DNA of 64,000 nucleotides from Aquimarina amphilecti (GCF_900109375.1 NZ_FOAB01000006.1:1-64000), one strand, 5' to 3'; shown: positions 18,074-26,894, numbered from the stretch's first letter. The notes: generated by a model from the sequence alone, not told the origin. Translations and numbers: made by a program.

Positions 18074-18526
18074 TTAACTTCGAAGTTTATTCAATAGATT
18101 ATTTAGGGTATTTAATTCTTGATCCGAGAGATCTGATGTGATCTTTTTTTCGAAACTATGCATTACGGGGCTTACTTTATCCAAAAAGGTATTCCCTTCT
18201 TCTGTAATAGTAATTTCTACTTTTCTTCTATTAGTTTCACAGGTAACTCGCCTTACCAAGTCTTTTTTAATGAGTTTGTCTACTAATCTAGTAGTATTAC
18301 TCATTTTACTGACCATTCTTTCCTGTATAGTAGATAAGTTAGCGGGTTTTCCTTGTTGCCCTTTTAATATTCTTAATACATTAAATTGTTGAATAGAGAT
18401 ATCATAAACCTTTAATTCTGAACTTATCTGATCACTTATCCAGTTTTCGGTATACAATAAGTTGATAATCACTTTTCTGGAAAGTGGAAGTTCTTTTTTC
18501 GTTTGTATGATGTCTTCTATTTTCAT
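18074..18526 (-). CDS. MarR family transcriptional regulator
   Basis: The protein has 150 residues from the ATG at 18526 (MKIEDIIQTKKELPLSRKV). A TTG start four codons earlier would lie inside an operator-like palindrome and is rejected. The winged-helix DNA-binding region runs from VLRILKGQQGKPANLSTIQ through MVSKMSNTTRLVDKLIKKDLVRR to the wing CETNRRKVEITITEEG. Helices at both ends form the dimer interface. MarR proteins usually repress their own gene and neighbours and release DNA on binding a small aromatic ligand or on oxidation. The likely targets are itself and the yceI gene just downstream. Confidence 0.92.
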   Translation of the reverse strand: MKIEDIIQTKKELPLSRKVIINLLYTENWISDQISSELKVYDISIQQFNVLRILKGQQGKPANLSTIQERMVSKMSNTTRLVDKLIKKDLVRRVTCETNRRKVEITITEEGNTFLDKVSPVMHSFEKKITSDLSDQELNTLNNLLNKLRS

Positions 18527-18553
18527 TTGTATATACAATTATTGTATATACAA
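18527..18553. promoter_or_regulatory. Tandem palindromic operator for the MarR regulator
   Basis: Two copies of the perfect palindrome TTGTATATACAA (18527-18538 and 18542-18553) lie 15 bp centre to centre. The first directly abuts the marR ATG. This is the expected place and shape for an autoregulatory MarR operator that binds two dimers. Confidence 0.7.
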
Positions 18554-18744
18554 ATGTATGTTGTTTACTCTTTTAAAAATTATAATTAGTTACTAATTCT
18601 TTGTTAAAGTTCTGATGATTGCTATTCATTAATATTATTATTGCTCGATTAAAGGATTGAGAAAATCCTAAAATTCTCTTTATGAAATATTTAAACCTTG
18701 TTAATTTCCTTTTAGGAAATAATGTGTTTTAATACATTAGTATA

Positions 18745-19266
18745 ATGCAGAAACTGATCTTATATATAGGATTGACCTTTTTGGTTGTGAGTTGTAAAGG
18801 AGAACAGAGAGTTGCTTTCGAAGCTTCTAATGTTTTTTCTAGCAGAGGTGTGGAGATACCAGTATATGACTTTGAAAATTTTGAACATTTATTGAGTATT
18901 GATGATGGAAAAACTCGGGTGATTAATTTTTGGGCTACCTGGTGTAAACCTTGTGTTGCGGAATTGCCATATTTTGAATTAATTAATAGTAGATATCCAA
19001 ATAAAGAGGTTGAAGTAATATTAGTAAGTCTAGATCTTCCCAATCAAGTGGAATCTAAGCTAATCCCATTTGTGAGAAAGCAACGTATACAAAGTAAAAT
19101 AGTATTGTTAGATGATCCTGATGCTAATACTTGGATTCCAAAAGTAAATGAAAATTGGTCTGGTTCTATACCAGCTACCATTATATACAAAGGAAATACA
19201 TCTAATTTTTATGAGAGATCCTTTACATATGATGAATTAGAAAGAGAATTAAAAAAAATATTATAA
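18745..19266 (+). CDS. TlpA-like thioredoxin-fold lipoprotein
   Basis: The protein has 173 residues. The N-terminus MQKLILYIGLTFLVVSCKGE has a lipobox ending at Cys17, so the protein is probably lipid-anchored in the envelope. The thioredoxin fold shows VINFWATWCKPCVAELPYF with the redox-active CxxC, and later GSIPATIIYKG with the cis-Pro. TlpA/ResA-type proteins reduce or exchange disulfides in exported proteins, for example during cytochrome maturation. It is followed 44 bases later by a second thioredoxin-fold gene. Confidence 0.88.
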   Translation: MQKLILYIGLTFLVVSCKGEQRVAFEASNVFSSRGVEIPVYDFENFEHLLSIDDGKTRVINFWATWCKPCVAELPYFELINSRYPNKEVEVILVSLDLPNQVESKLIPFVRKQRIQSKIVLLDDPDANTWIPKVNENWSGSIPATIIYKGNTSNFYERSFTYDELERELKKIL

Positions 19267-19310
19267 ATAGCTCTTAATCTTATTTATTAAAACCTTAATT
19301 AGATAAACAG

Positions 19311-19937
19311 ATGAAAACTTTAAAAATTTTAGTAGCGGTTGTTCTAGTAATTGCAGTAAGTGCATTTGCAATTGATAAAGTTAATTTGTCCGATAGTGAT
19401 GCTGGATATATAATAGGAGATACCGCAACAGATTTTAGCCTTAAGAATATTGATGATACTACAGTTTCGTTAGCTGATTATAAAGATGCTAAAGGATTCA
19501 TTGTTATTTTTACTTGTAACCATTGTCCTTATTCTGTAGCTTATGAAGATAGAATTATAGAGTTAGATAAAGCGTTTAAAACTAAGGGCTATCCTGTTGT
19601 TGCTATTAATCCTAATAACCCTAAAGCGTATCCAACGGATAGTTTTGATAATATGAAGGTAAGAGCAAAAGAGAAAGGATTTACATTTCCTTATTTATTT
19701 GATGATGGTCAAAAAATATATCCTCAATATGGAGCTACAAAAACTCCACATGTTTATATTCTAGAAAAGACCGCAAATGGTAATATAGTCCGTTATATTG
19801 GAGCAATCGATAATAATTATAAAGATGCATCATCAGCTGATGAAAAATATGTTGAAGATGCTATTAATGCTTTATTGAAGGGAGAGAAAGTTCCTGTAGA
19901 AACTACTAAAGCTATAGGTTGTAGTATAAAAGCTTAA
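19311..19937 (+). CDS. Exported AhpC/TSA-like thioredoxin-fold protein
   Basis: The protein has 208 residues with an N-terminal signal sequence (MKTLKILVAVVLVIAVSAFA). The redoxin domain contains DYKDAKGFIVIFTCNHCPYSVAYE: the CxxC is CNHC, with a Cys at the peroxiredoxin-like position. AINPNNPKAYPTDSFDNM and TKTPHVYIL, with the cis-Pro, also fit. Related proteins are annotated as thioredoxin family or redoxin proteins of unclear substrate. A C-terminal Cys in AIGCSIKA could act as a resolving Cys. It probably forms an operon with the TlpA-like gene. Confidence 0.85.
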   Translation: MKTLKILVAVVLVIAVSAFAIDKVNLSDSDAGYIIGDTATDFSLKNIDDTTVSLADYKDAKGFIVIFTCNHCPYSVAYEDRIIELDKAFKTKGYPVVAINPNNPKAYPTDSFDNMKVRAKEKGFTFPYLFDDGQKIYPQYGATKTPHVYILEKTANGNIVRYIGAIDNNYKDASSADEKYVEDAINALLKGEKVPVETTKAIGCSIKA

Positions 19938-19998
19938 TTCATGATATTACTTTTGAAATAAATGGATGTACGATTTCGTACAATTCAGTTAGGACTCT

Positions 19999-20006
19999 TA
20001 TATTTG
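19999..20006 (+). promoter_or_regulatory. -7 box of the rhodanese pair
   Basis: TATATTTG matches TAnnTTTG exactly and lies 46 bases before the ATG at 20053. It suggests a promoter separate from that of the upstream redoxin gene. Confidence 0.45.
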
Positions 20007-20052
20007 TATGGAATTGCGGATTTAAAAGTTCAATTAAAAATCGAAATATAAA

Positions 20053-20367
20053 ATGGCCGAAGATATAACTCAAGATCAATGGGAAGATCTAATTGCTAAA
20101 GATACAAGTGCAGTAATTTTAGATGTTAGAACAGAAGAAGAGGTAGAAGATGGTTTTATCCCTAACATGTTAAATCTAGATATACGCCAAGGACAAGGTT
20201 TTTTGGATGAAGTAGAGAAGCTGGATAAAACCAAAAATTATTATGTATACTGTCGTTCTGGAGCTAGAAGTGCGCAAGCATGTACGTTGATGAATCAAAT
20301 GGGCTTCAAAACTACTTATAACCTAATTGGTGGTTTTATGAGTTGGGATGGCGAAGTTGCCGAATAA
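20053..20367 (+). CDS. Cytoplasmic rhodanese-like protein
   Basis: This 104-residue single rhodanese domain has no signal peptide. AVILDVRTEEEVEDGFI is the conserved N-terminal block. YYVYCRSGARSAQACTLM carries the catalytic Cys and a six-residue active loop (CRSGAR), which fits a sulfurtransferase of the GlpE/PspE type. GGFMSWDGEV is the C-terminal block. The probable role is persulfide transfer; donor and acceptor are unknown. It is followed 18 bases later by an exported rhodanese, so the pair may handle sulfane sulfur on both sides of the membrane (inference). Confidence 0.9.
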   Translation: MAEDITQDQWEDLIAKDTSAVILDVRTEEEVEDGFIPNMLNLDIRQGQGFLDEVEKLDKTKNYYVYCRSGARSAQACTLMNQMGFKTTYNLIGGFMSWDGEVAE

Positions 20368-20385
20368 TATTATTCAATAGTGTTT

Positions 20386-20787
20386 ATGAAGATTAAAACA
20401 ATATTAACCGTAGTTGTTCTTTCAGTTTTATTATTTAATTGTAAGAATACCAGTACAAGCGATACTGCTGTTGTAGAATTAATAACGGTAGAAGAAATGG
20501 ATTCTTTGCTGGAAATGGAAAAGGTACAGCTCGTAGACGTACGTACTGCAAAAGAATACGCAGAAGGACATATAGAAGGTGCGATTAATATCGATTTTAG
20601 TGATGAAAATTTTGAAACACTTATATCTGAAGTAGATAAAACAAAACCTGTGGCTGTGTATTGTGGAAGAGGAGGAAGAAGTGGTAAATGCTCTGCTTAT
20701 ATGAAGAAAGCAGGATTTACAAAAATCTATGATCTAGATGGCGGTATTACTGAATGGAAATATAAAGGGAAACAGATTACAAAGTAG
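20386..20787 (+). CDS. Rhodanese-like lipoprotein
   Basis: I chose the ATG at 20386 (MKIKTILTVVVLSVLLFNCKN), which gives a clean lipoprotein signal with Cys19; a GTG six bases upstream is possible. The rhodanese domain shows VQLVDVRTAKEYAEGHIEGA, then VAVYCGRGGRSGKCS with the catalytic Cys and a CGRGGR loop, and GGITEWKYKGK at the end. Total length is 133 residues. It is expected to be anchored in the periplasm or outer membrane and is the last gene before a very strong bidirectional terminator. Confidence 0.88.
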   Translation: MKIKTILTVVVLSVLLFNCKNTSTSDTAVVELITVEEMDSLLEMEKVQLVDVRTAKEYAEGHIEGAINIDFSDENFETLISEVDKTKPVAVYCGRGGRSGKCSAYMKKAGFTKIYDLDGGITEWKYKGKQITK

Positions 20788-20794
20788 TTGCCTT

Positions 20795-20855
20795 AAAAAA
20801 TATCAAAAAATAAAACCGACCAAATTTTGGTCGGTTTTATTTTTTGATATTTTTT
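20795..20855. terminator. Long bidirectional terminator
   Basis: A perfect 27-bp inverted repeat (20795-20821 and 20829-20855) closes a 7-base loop. The GC core AAAACCGACC / GGTCGGTTTT is flanked by A/T tracts on both sides. It separates the convergent rhodanese and amidase transcription units. Confidence 0.9.
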
Positions 20856-20861
20856 TAAAAC

Positions 20862-22673
20862 TTATTGTTTTAATATCCTACTATAGGATACATGATCTCC
20901 ATTTTTAATTTTTATAATATAATTACCATTTGTAATGCCTTCTAGAAGAGAACTAATATTCAGGTTTTGTAGGCTGTTTTCTTTAGATGTTTTACTAATT
21001 TTATTTAAGAATTTACCTGTAATATCCCAAATTGACACTTCTATACGTTCATTTGAGACAGAATTGTAGGTCATCGTTAATGAGTTGTTTATTATTGGGT
21101 TTGGATAAATGATAGGGATGCTATTGCTTAGTTTTGTATCATCAATAATATTAGGATTCTGGCGAGAAAGAGAGCTGATTGTAACATCTAGATTTCCAGG
21201 AGAAGACCAATTTCCTGCAGCGTCTCTTACTAAACTTTTTATTTTTCCGTTTTGTCTTCTTATATCTTTAGTAACAGAAGATCCAGCCGTGATTAATTGC
21301 GTTGGGTTTGCTCTAAACTTATAAACTTTAAGATCATCAAATTCCATATTGGTTTTGTTTGTTCTTAAAGAAATTGAACTTCCATTTTTGATAGGAGTTG
21401 TATCTGTCCATCGTAGTAAAGAAGTATTATTTTTAAAAATCTCTATGACCCCAAAAGCTGGGCTATAAGTGATTTTATAATTAGCCCATTGGTTATCGAG
21501 AGATACATTTTCTATTGCTCTAAAATTTAATTGATTGTTAACTGTTTCGTATATTCTAACTTTATCATCTTCTCCACTAAACCATATTAAATAAGAGTTT
21601 CCTCTTTGACTTTGAGTTACATCATCTGCCATAATATGAATGCCAAACTTTCTTGGCCCTGTAGTAGAAATAGTCTTAGCTGAGAATTCATATAAATATG
21701 GTAAACCAGAATTTTGAGATAAAAAAGTATTTAGTTTTGTGTTATCCGAAGAAATGTTAGATTGGCTTAGATGACCATTCTGAACACTCCAACTCCCTGC
21801 TCCAGTAGTATATCCGGAATATAAAATATTGAAGTTATCATTAAAAAAACCGTTTCCACGATTAGCATACCAATTATCGCCATATTTTTCTAAAGCTTGA
21901 TAAAACCTTCTAGTTACTCCTATATTATCGTTATCATTAAAGTTCGCTGTAAAATCTCCAGATTGTGAGTTTCCTCCAGTAATGCTTATGGTTGTAGTTG
22001 GTGCTTGTGTATCTCCTGTTGGAGGTGCGGTGCAGCTTCTGTTTAAATCATTCTGAAGAGCAACTAAATATGCATCTGCAAATCTATTTCTCCAAGTATC
22101 ACTTAAAAGTTTTGTCGCATCTCCCGTATCAACAAATCCTATTTCACTAAGTACACCTACTGCATTATTGCCTGTTAATACGCCAAGATGAAAAATAAAG
22201 GAAGCATCTTCCACAGATCTACGGTCTCGCCATTGCCCTTTTTCTACCATTCTGTCTTGAATTTGCCTCGAGAATCTACTATTTGATGATTGAGGAGAAT
22301 TACTCCGATTGCACCAAAATGTTTCGGTGCCTGTTCCGCCTCCTGCATTACAATGTATACTGATAAAGCGATCCGCTCTCCAGTTATTAGAAATAGTCCT
22401 TCGTTGGCTAAGAGTAAGCCATCCATTACGGGTACTTCGAGTTAATCGCACCGACCAACCGTTACAGTCATTTTCAATTAAGTTTTTGAGCTTTATACCA
22501 ACTGATAGTGCGGTAGCGTGTTCTGTATCCGTTCTCCCATCAGGATTACTACCATTACTAGCATATCCATGTCCTGGATCTATAACAACAACTTGTGCTA
22601 GTGATGTTTTAGGAAATAAAATGATACTTATAAAGACTAACTTTATGATTAGAATTATTAGTGTATTTTTCAT
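20862..22673 (-). CDS. Secreted N-acetylmuramoyl-L-alanine amidase with T9SS tail
   Basis: The protein has 603 residues and a signal peptide ending near TSLAQ. An Amidase_3 domain (about residues 28-215) carries the zinc ligands in VIDPGHGYAS, the Glu in TDTEHAT and the His in ISIHCNAGG, and the catalytic Glu in GVLSEIGFVD. It should cut the amide bond between MurNAc and the stem peptide. Residues about 225-500 form a module shared almost residue for residue with the M23 protein encoded by 23664-26093. The last 80 residues (IIYPNPIINNSL...) are a type A T9SS sorting domain. It starts five bases after the propeller gene, so the two are co-transcribed. The likely use is lysis of other bacteria or of wall debris. 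Confidence 0.93.
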   Translation of the reverse strand: MKNTLIILIIKLVFISIILFPKTSLAQVVVIDPGHGYASNGSNPDGRTDTEHATALSVGIKLKNLIENDCNGWSVRLTRSTRNGWLTLSQRRTISNNWRADRFISIHCNAGGGTGTETFWCNRSNSPQSSNSRFSRQIQDRMVEKGQWRDRRSVEDASFIFHLGVLTGNNAVGVLSEIGFVDTGDATKLLSDTWRNRFADAYLVALQNDLNRSCTAPPTGDTQAPTTTISITGGNSQSGDFTANFNDNDNIGVTRRFYQALEKYGDNWYANRGNGFFNDNFNILYSGYTTGAGSWSVQNGHLSQSNISSDNTKLNTFLSQNSGLPYLYEFSAKTISTTGPRKFGIHIMADDVTQSQRGNSYLIWFSGEDDKVRIYETVNNQLNFRAIENVSLDNQWANYKITYSPAFGVIEIFKNNTSLLRWTDTTPIKNGSSISLRTNKTNMEFDDLKVYKFRANPTQLITAGSSVTKDIRRQNGKIKSLVRDAAGNWSSPGNLDVTISSLSRQNPNIIDDTKLSNSIPIIYPNPIINNSLTMTYNSVSNERIEVSIWDITGKFLNKISKTSKENSLQNLNISSLLEGITNGNYIIKIKNGDHVSYSRILKQ

Positions 22674-22678
22674 GGGGA

Positions 22679-23554
22679 CTAGTTTTTAAAATTAAGATCA
22701 GCAATAAAAATTCTTCCGCTCTTTTCATCAGAAAAAGCAATTCTTTTTCCATCAGGAGATACGTCTCCCCAAGTTTCAATAATATCATTAGAATTTGTTA
22801 ATTGGGTCTTTGAAACAGTTTTAGCAGAGATATAGAACAAGTCCGATGCAGAGATAGTGTGTCCATCAATACTTTTGTCTTCAAAAGTAATGACACCATT
22901 ATTATTGGGTAACCATGAACTTGCTAATCCATATCCTAGGGATATACGTTCTTGTTTTTTGTAAATAGGGTATAGATATATGTTTGGCCCTTCGTGTACC
23001 ACTACTTGCTTTTGATCAGGAGAAACAATAGGATGGTAATATTGTCCTTCTTCTTTGGTTATTACCCAAGGTTTTCCATTGATACCTTCTTTTGCTTCTA
23101 GTTTAAGTGTTTGTAAATTGATATAAACTATGAGATTTTTATTAGACTTTTTCTGAAGTGATAGATCCGTGTTGTCAGGATGCACATTATTTAGAGTTTT
23201 CTCAGCTTTTGTTTTTAGGTTTATACTTTTTACTAGTATGTCAGAAAAGAGTCCGTCTTTAGGTTTTTCTCTAAAAATAATGCTTTTACTATCTGTGGAC
23301 CAGTTAGCGAGATATCCAATTCCTTGTCCGTTTTTAACTTTGGTAATCTTATTTTCGTGAATAAGATCTATTACAAATAATTCATCATTATGATGATCTG
23401 TAAACAAGATTTTCTGACCATCTGGTGACCATACAGGAGTGCTATATTCTCCTTCTTCAGTTATTGGTTTGCTGTTAGATATACTTTGTGATTGAATAGG
23501 TTGACTTAGCCAAGAGCAGAAAACTATGCAGGCTATTAATGTTTTAGGTTTCAT
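22679..23554 (-). CDS. Exported TolB/PD40-like beta-propeller protein
   Basis: The protein has 291 residues with a signal peptide (ending QPIQSQ). Repeats follow the PD40 pattern: EYSTPVWSPDGQKILFTDH near residues 37-55, later ANWSTDSKSIIFRE, YYHPIVSPDQKQVVVHEG, and GDVSPDGKRIAFSDE at the end, as expected for a beta-propeller of about six blades. It lacks an enzyme domain and a T9SS tail. Its stop is five bases from the amidase start. The adjacent M23 protein has a comparable propeller at its own N-terminus, so this protein probably works with the amidase, perhaps as a binding or inhibitory partner (inference). Confidence 0.85.
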   Translation of the reverse strand: MKPKTLIACIVFCSWLSQPIQSQSISNSKPITEEGEYSTPVWSPDGQKILFTDHHNDELFVIDLIHENKITKVKNGQGIGYLANWSTDSKSIIFREKPKDGLFSDILVKSINLKTKAEKTLNNVHPDNTDLSLQKKSNKNLIVYINLQTLKLEAKEGINGKPWVITKEEGQYYHPIVSPDQKQVVVHEGPNIYLYPIYKKQERISLGYGLASSWLPNNNGVITFEDKSIDGHTISASDLFYISAKTVSKTQLTNSNDIIETWGDVSPDGKRIAFSDEKSGRIFIADLNFKN

Positions 23555-23600
23555 ATGATGTTTGTGTTTTGAGTTTATGTTTTATGAGTTATATTATAAG

Positions 23601-23647
23601 AAAAAGGGCTCTGACAGGTCGTTAACCAAATAAGTAGAACCCTTTTT
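23601..23647 (-). terminator. Terminator after the M23 gene
   Basis: AAAAAGGGcTCT pairs with AGAaCCCTTTTT across a 23-base loop (one mismatch), followed on the minus strand by TTTTTC. It lies directly after the stop of the M23 gene and ahead of the propeller gene. Confidence 0.55.
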
Positions 23648-23663
23648 ACACACTTACAAAAAA

Positions 23664-26093
23664 CTATCGTTTAATAATTGAGATCGTCTGAGAACCTCGA
23701 TCATCATTTATTTTAATAAAATATGTGCCATCTTTTAATGAAGTAAAGTAGCTGCTAAGATTTAAGGATGTATTCCCTGCTTTTTCTGTATACTTTCTAA
23801 AAGATTTTAGAACACTACCCTTAATGTCAATTATTGATATAGAGGTATAGGACTTTTGTAGCGATTTATAGGTAAGGGTTAGGTTTGTACCATTTGTAGG
23901 GTTAGGGTATATCTTAACCTCAGTATCATTTTTTAGAAAAGTGTCATTTATAACCTCTTGATTTTGTCTTGTTATAGAACTTATAGTTACATCTAGATTT
24001 CCAGGAGAGGACCAATTTCCAGCAGCGTCTCTAACCAAGCTTTTTATCTTTCCATTTCTTCTTCTGATATCTTTAGTAATTTCTGTTCCAGCTAAAATTT
24101 CTGTAGTGTTATCAGCTCTAAACTTATAAACTTTTAGATCATCAAGTTCAATATTGGTTTTATTCGTCCTTAATGAAATAGAACTTCCATTTTTGATTGG
24201 AGATGTATCCGTCCATTTTAAAATAGAGGTGTTATTTCTAAACACTTCAATCACACCAAATCCAGGACTGTAAGTAATTTTGTAATTAGCCCATTTATCA
24301 TCTAATGTTACATCATCAATTGCTCTAAAGTTTAATTGATTATTTATAGTTTCATATATTCTTACTTTATTATCCTCGCCGCTAAACCATATTAGGTAAG
24401 AATTTCCTCGTTGACTTTGATCAGGAGAGTCAGCCATAATATGTATGCCAAATTTTTTAGGGCCACTAGTAGATATTATTTTTGCAGAGAATTCATATAG
24501 ATATGGTAGTCCAGAATTTTGTGATAAGAACGTGTTCAATTTGGTGTTATCCAAAGTAATGTTTGATTGACTAAGATGACCGTTATTGATAGCCCAATTT
24601 CCTGCTCCTTTGGTATAGCCAGAATAAAAAATATTAAAGTTGTCATTAAAAAAACCATTACCTCTGTTAGCATACCAGTTGTCGTTATATTTTTCTAGTA
24701 CTTGATAAAACCTTCGAGTTACACCAATATTATCAGTATCCAAATAATTAACAGTGAAATCAGAGGATTGGGTGTTTCCTCCAACTGCTGTTATAGAAGT
24801 TGTTGGTGCCTGAGTATCTGATTGAGAACCAAAGGTATTCTGTGAACGATAAATATAATTTTGTCTAGGTTGTCCTGCGTCAACAAAAGATCCAGAAGTA
24901 GGAGAGTTTCCTCCCGCGGCTCTCCACTCAAAATGAATATGGTCACCAGTAGATCCTCCTGTAGTTCCTTCTAAAGCAATTACTTGTCCTTTTTGTACAG
25001 ATTGTCCTTGATTTACCAATAGTGTTTTATTATGCGCATAATATGTACGAGTTCCATCACTATGTCGTATGATAACTAATCTTCCGTAACCGCTAGACAA
25101 ACTTCCGCTTATTCCAGAAAAGGAAACTGTTCCTGCTGCAGAAGCTCTTACATTATCATCTCCAGATAAAGAAGTAGCAAAATCGATGGCGTGATAGCCA
25201 TGATGTCCGCCAGGTGTAAAAAAACCACATTGGCCAACGGGACTATGAGAACCGGTGGGACCAGGAGTTCCGTGTCTGGATACACAATTTTCTTTGCCAA
25301 AATCCCAAGGTAAATAATAGGACAGGTTAGATTTATGATTAATACGATACTGTTTGTTTTTTTCTGAATCAATATTCCAACCAAGAACATCTATGTCTTT
25401 TCCTTTTGATTGAATTATAGTCCTAGTAGTTTTTTTTTCGATATTATATTCATAAATATGATCAGAGATATCATGTAAGTGATCAATTTTTTGTTTAGTA
25501 GATCCAGAAAATATAAAACGATCTCTTTGTGGTGATAGCAAAGGTGTTCTAGTGTATTGAAAAGAAATAGGAAGTTTTTCTATTTCGTTAGTTTGAATAT
25601 TATAAATAAAGATACCTTCATGTTCTTCGGCTGCATCTAGGTAAATAGCTTCCGCAAAAAATTTATTTGGATCTTTAGTCCAAGCAATTGGTTTTAAGAC
25701 TAGATCTTTTCTATTCTTATTTTTTTTATTTATTAATGTAGTCTGTTTTCCGTTTTTTAGGTTAATTTTTTGAAGCTTAAATGCGCCACCTATTTGTTCT
25801 CTTTCTAAGTAGATCCATACGTCAGGATTAAATGGGCTTTGTAAGCCTTGAAAAAAATCAAAGCTAGTAGTTAAACTTACTTCTTTAGTGATATCCTTTA
25901 GCTGTAGTACTACCAGATCGATTTCAGAAGTGATATGTAGAGATGCTTTGCTTTGACTTAATAGTGCGGTAGTTTTATTATGTGTATTTTGAGAATATAG
26001 TTGCTGGTTTTGTCCTATAATGAGTTCTTGAGCTTCTGATATTTGTACATAGAATAGTAGTAGTAATAAGGTTTTTATTGTAGTGTTTTTCAT
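23664..26093 (-). CDS. Secreted M23 peptidase with propeller, shared module and T9SS tail
   Basis: The protein has 809 residues in four parts. A signal peptide (ending ISEAQ) precedes a PD40-like propeller region (about residues 25-265; for example TPLLSPQRDRFIFSGS). A lysostaphin-type M23 domain follows (about 275-405) with metal-ligand motifs GYHAIDFA and GDHIHFEW and a YYAHN strand. Then comes the module shared with the amidase (DTQAPTTSI through the SPGNLDVTIS segment, about 425-715). It ends in a type A T9SS sorting domain (VKIYPNPTNGTNLTL). M23 enzymes cut peptide cross-bridges of peptidoglycan. Together with the amidase it forms a two-enzyme wall-lytic locus. A LuxR-type regulator gene lies 141 bases upstream on the same strand. 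Confidence 0.92.
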   Translation of the reverse strand: MKNTTIKTLLLLLFYVQISEAQELIIGQNQQLYSQNTHNKTTALLSQSKASLHITSEIDLVVLQLKDITKEVSLTTSFDFFQGLQSPFNPDVWIYLEREQIGGAFKLQKINLKNGKQTTLINKKNKNRKDLVLKPIAWTKDPNKFFAEAIYLDAAEEHEGIFIYNIQTNEIEKLPISFQYTRTPLLSPQRDRFIFSGSTKQKIDHLHDISDHIYEYNIEKKTTRTIIQSKGKDIDVLGWNIDSEKNKQYRINHKSNLSYYLPWDFGKENCVSRHGTPGPTGSHSPVGQCGFFTPGGHHGYHAIDFATSLSGDDNVRASAAGTVSFSGISGSLSSGYGRLVIIRHSDGTRTYYAHNKTLLVNQGQSVQKGQVIALEGTTGGSTGDHIHFEWRAAGGNSPTSGSFVDAGQPRQNYIYRSQNTFGSQSDTQAPTTSITAVGGNTQSSDFTVNYLDTDNIGVTRRFYQVLEKYNDNWYANRGNGFFNDNFNIFYSGYTKGAGNWAINNGHLSQSNITLDNTKLNTFLSQNSGLPYLYEFSAKIISTSGPKKFGIHIMADSPDQSQRGNSYLIWFSGEDNKVRIYETINNQLNFRAIDDVTLDDKWANYKITYSPGFGVIEVFRNNTSILKWTDTSPIKNGSSISLRTNKTNIELDDLKVYKFRADNTTEILAGTEITKDIRRRNGKIKSLVRDAAGNWSSPGNLDVTISSITRQNQEVINDTFLKNDTEVKIYPNPTNGTNLTLTYKSLQKSYTSISIIDIKGSVLKSFRKYTEKAGNTSLNLSSYFTSLKDGTYFIKINDDRGSQTISIIKR

Positions 26094-26234
26094 AATTATG
26101 AGTTGTGTGTGATTTGTTTATTTTGGGTATAAACAGTATCGTTAGTTTTCGGTAGGAAAATTAAAAACTCTATGAATGAAAAACATGGGTACAAGTACTC
26201 ATTTTTTGTGTATGATCACTGTCAGTATAGATAC

Positions 26235-26894
26235 TTAATGATATACATCTTTTAATTTCATTGTATATTTGAAAAGTGCGTTGCTACCAGCAATTTGTAG
26301 TTTTTTACAAATGTTTTGACGGTGATTTTTAATTGTTTTTTCACTTTTGAAAAGGTCAAGAGCTATTTCCCTATTTGTCTTTCCTAAGGCTACTTGATTT
26401 AATATTTTGATTTCTGTTTTAGATAATTGTTGATATGATTTATCCGAAACTTTAGGGATTGGATTTGATTTTTCTTTCCACCAAGATTCTCTGAAAATCT
26501 TGCTTATATATGGTTTGTTTTGGATAGCTCTACCTGCACATTTTGTGAGATTTTCTACCGTATCCGCTTTATAAAGGATCCACTTAACTTCCAGATCTTT
26601 TAATTCTTTTATTAACCATTTTTCTAAAGTAAATGCCATAATAACAATCTTAGTTCTAGAAGCGTGCAGTTTTGTGTATTTGGCTAATTCAATTCCAGAA
26701 TCATTAGAGTTTAAGGTTGCGTCAATTACTATAAAATCTGGTTGGCTATCAACGATGACTTTTCGTAAGTTTTCTAAATTGCTTATATCTTCATATAAAT
26801 TAAATTTCATGTCTTTTGGAGCTTCTAGCATGGCTTTTATTCCTAACCTTTTTAAGGGGTCATCATATGCCACAACAACACTATATTCTTTCAT
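26235..26894 (-). CDS. LuxR-type response regulator
   Basis: The protein has 219 residues. The receiver domain has the acidic pair at D11-D12, the phospho-acceptor at about D58 in FIVIDATL, and the conserved Lys in ILYKADT. The LuxR-type HTH (about residues 155-205) reads LSKTEIKILNQVALGKTNRE, then KSEKTIKNHRQNICKKLQI. No histidine kinase is encoded nearby, so the partner is elsewhere. Its place upstream of the lytic-enzyme genes on the same strand suggests that it controls them (inference). Confidence 0.9.
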   Translation of the reverse strand: MKEYSVVVAYDDPLKRLGIKAMLEAPKDMKFNLYEDISNLENLRKVIVDSQPDFIVIDATLNSNDSGIELAKYTKLHASRTKIVIMAFTLEKWLIKELKDLEVKWILYKADTVENLTKCAGRAIQNKPYISKIFRESWWKEKSNPIPKVSDKSYQQLSKTEIKILNQVALGKTNREIALDLFKSEKTIKNHRQNICKKLQIAGSNALFKYTMKLKDVYH

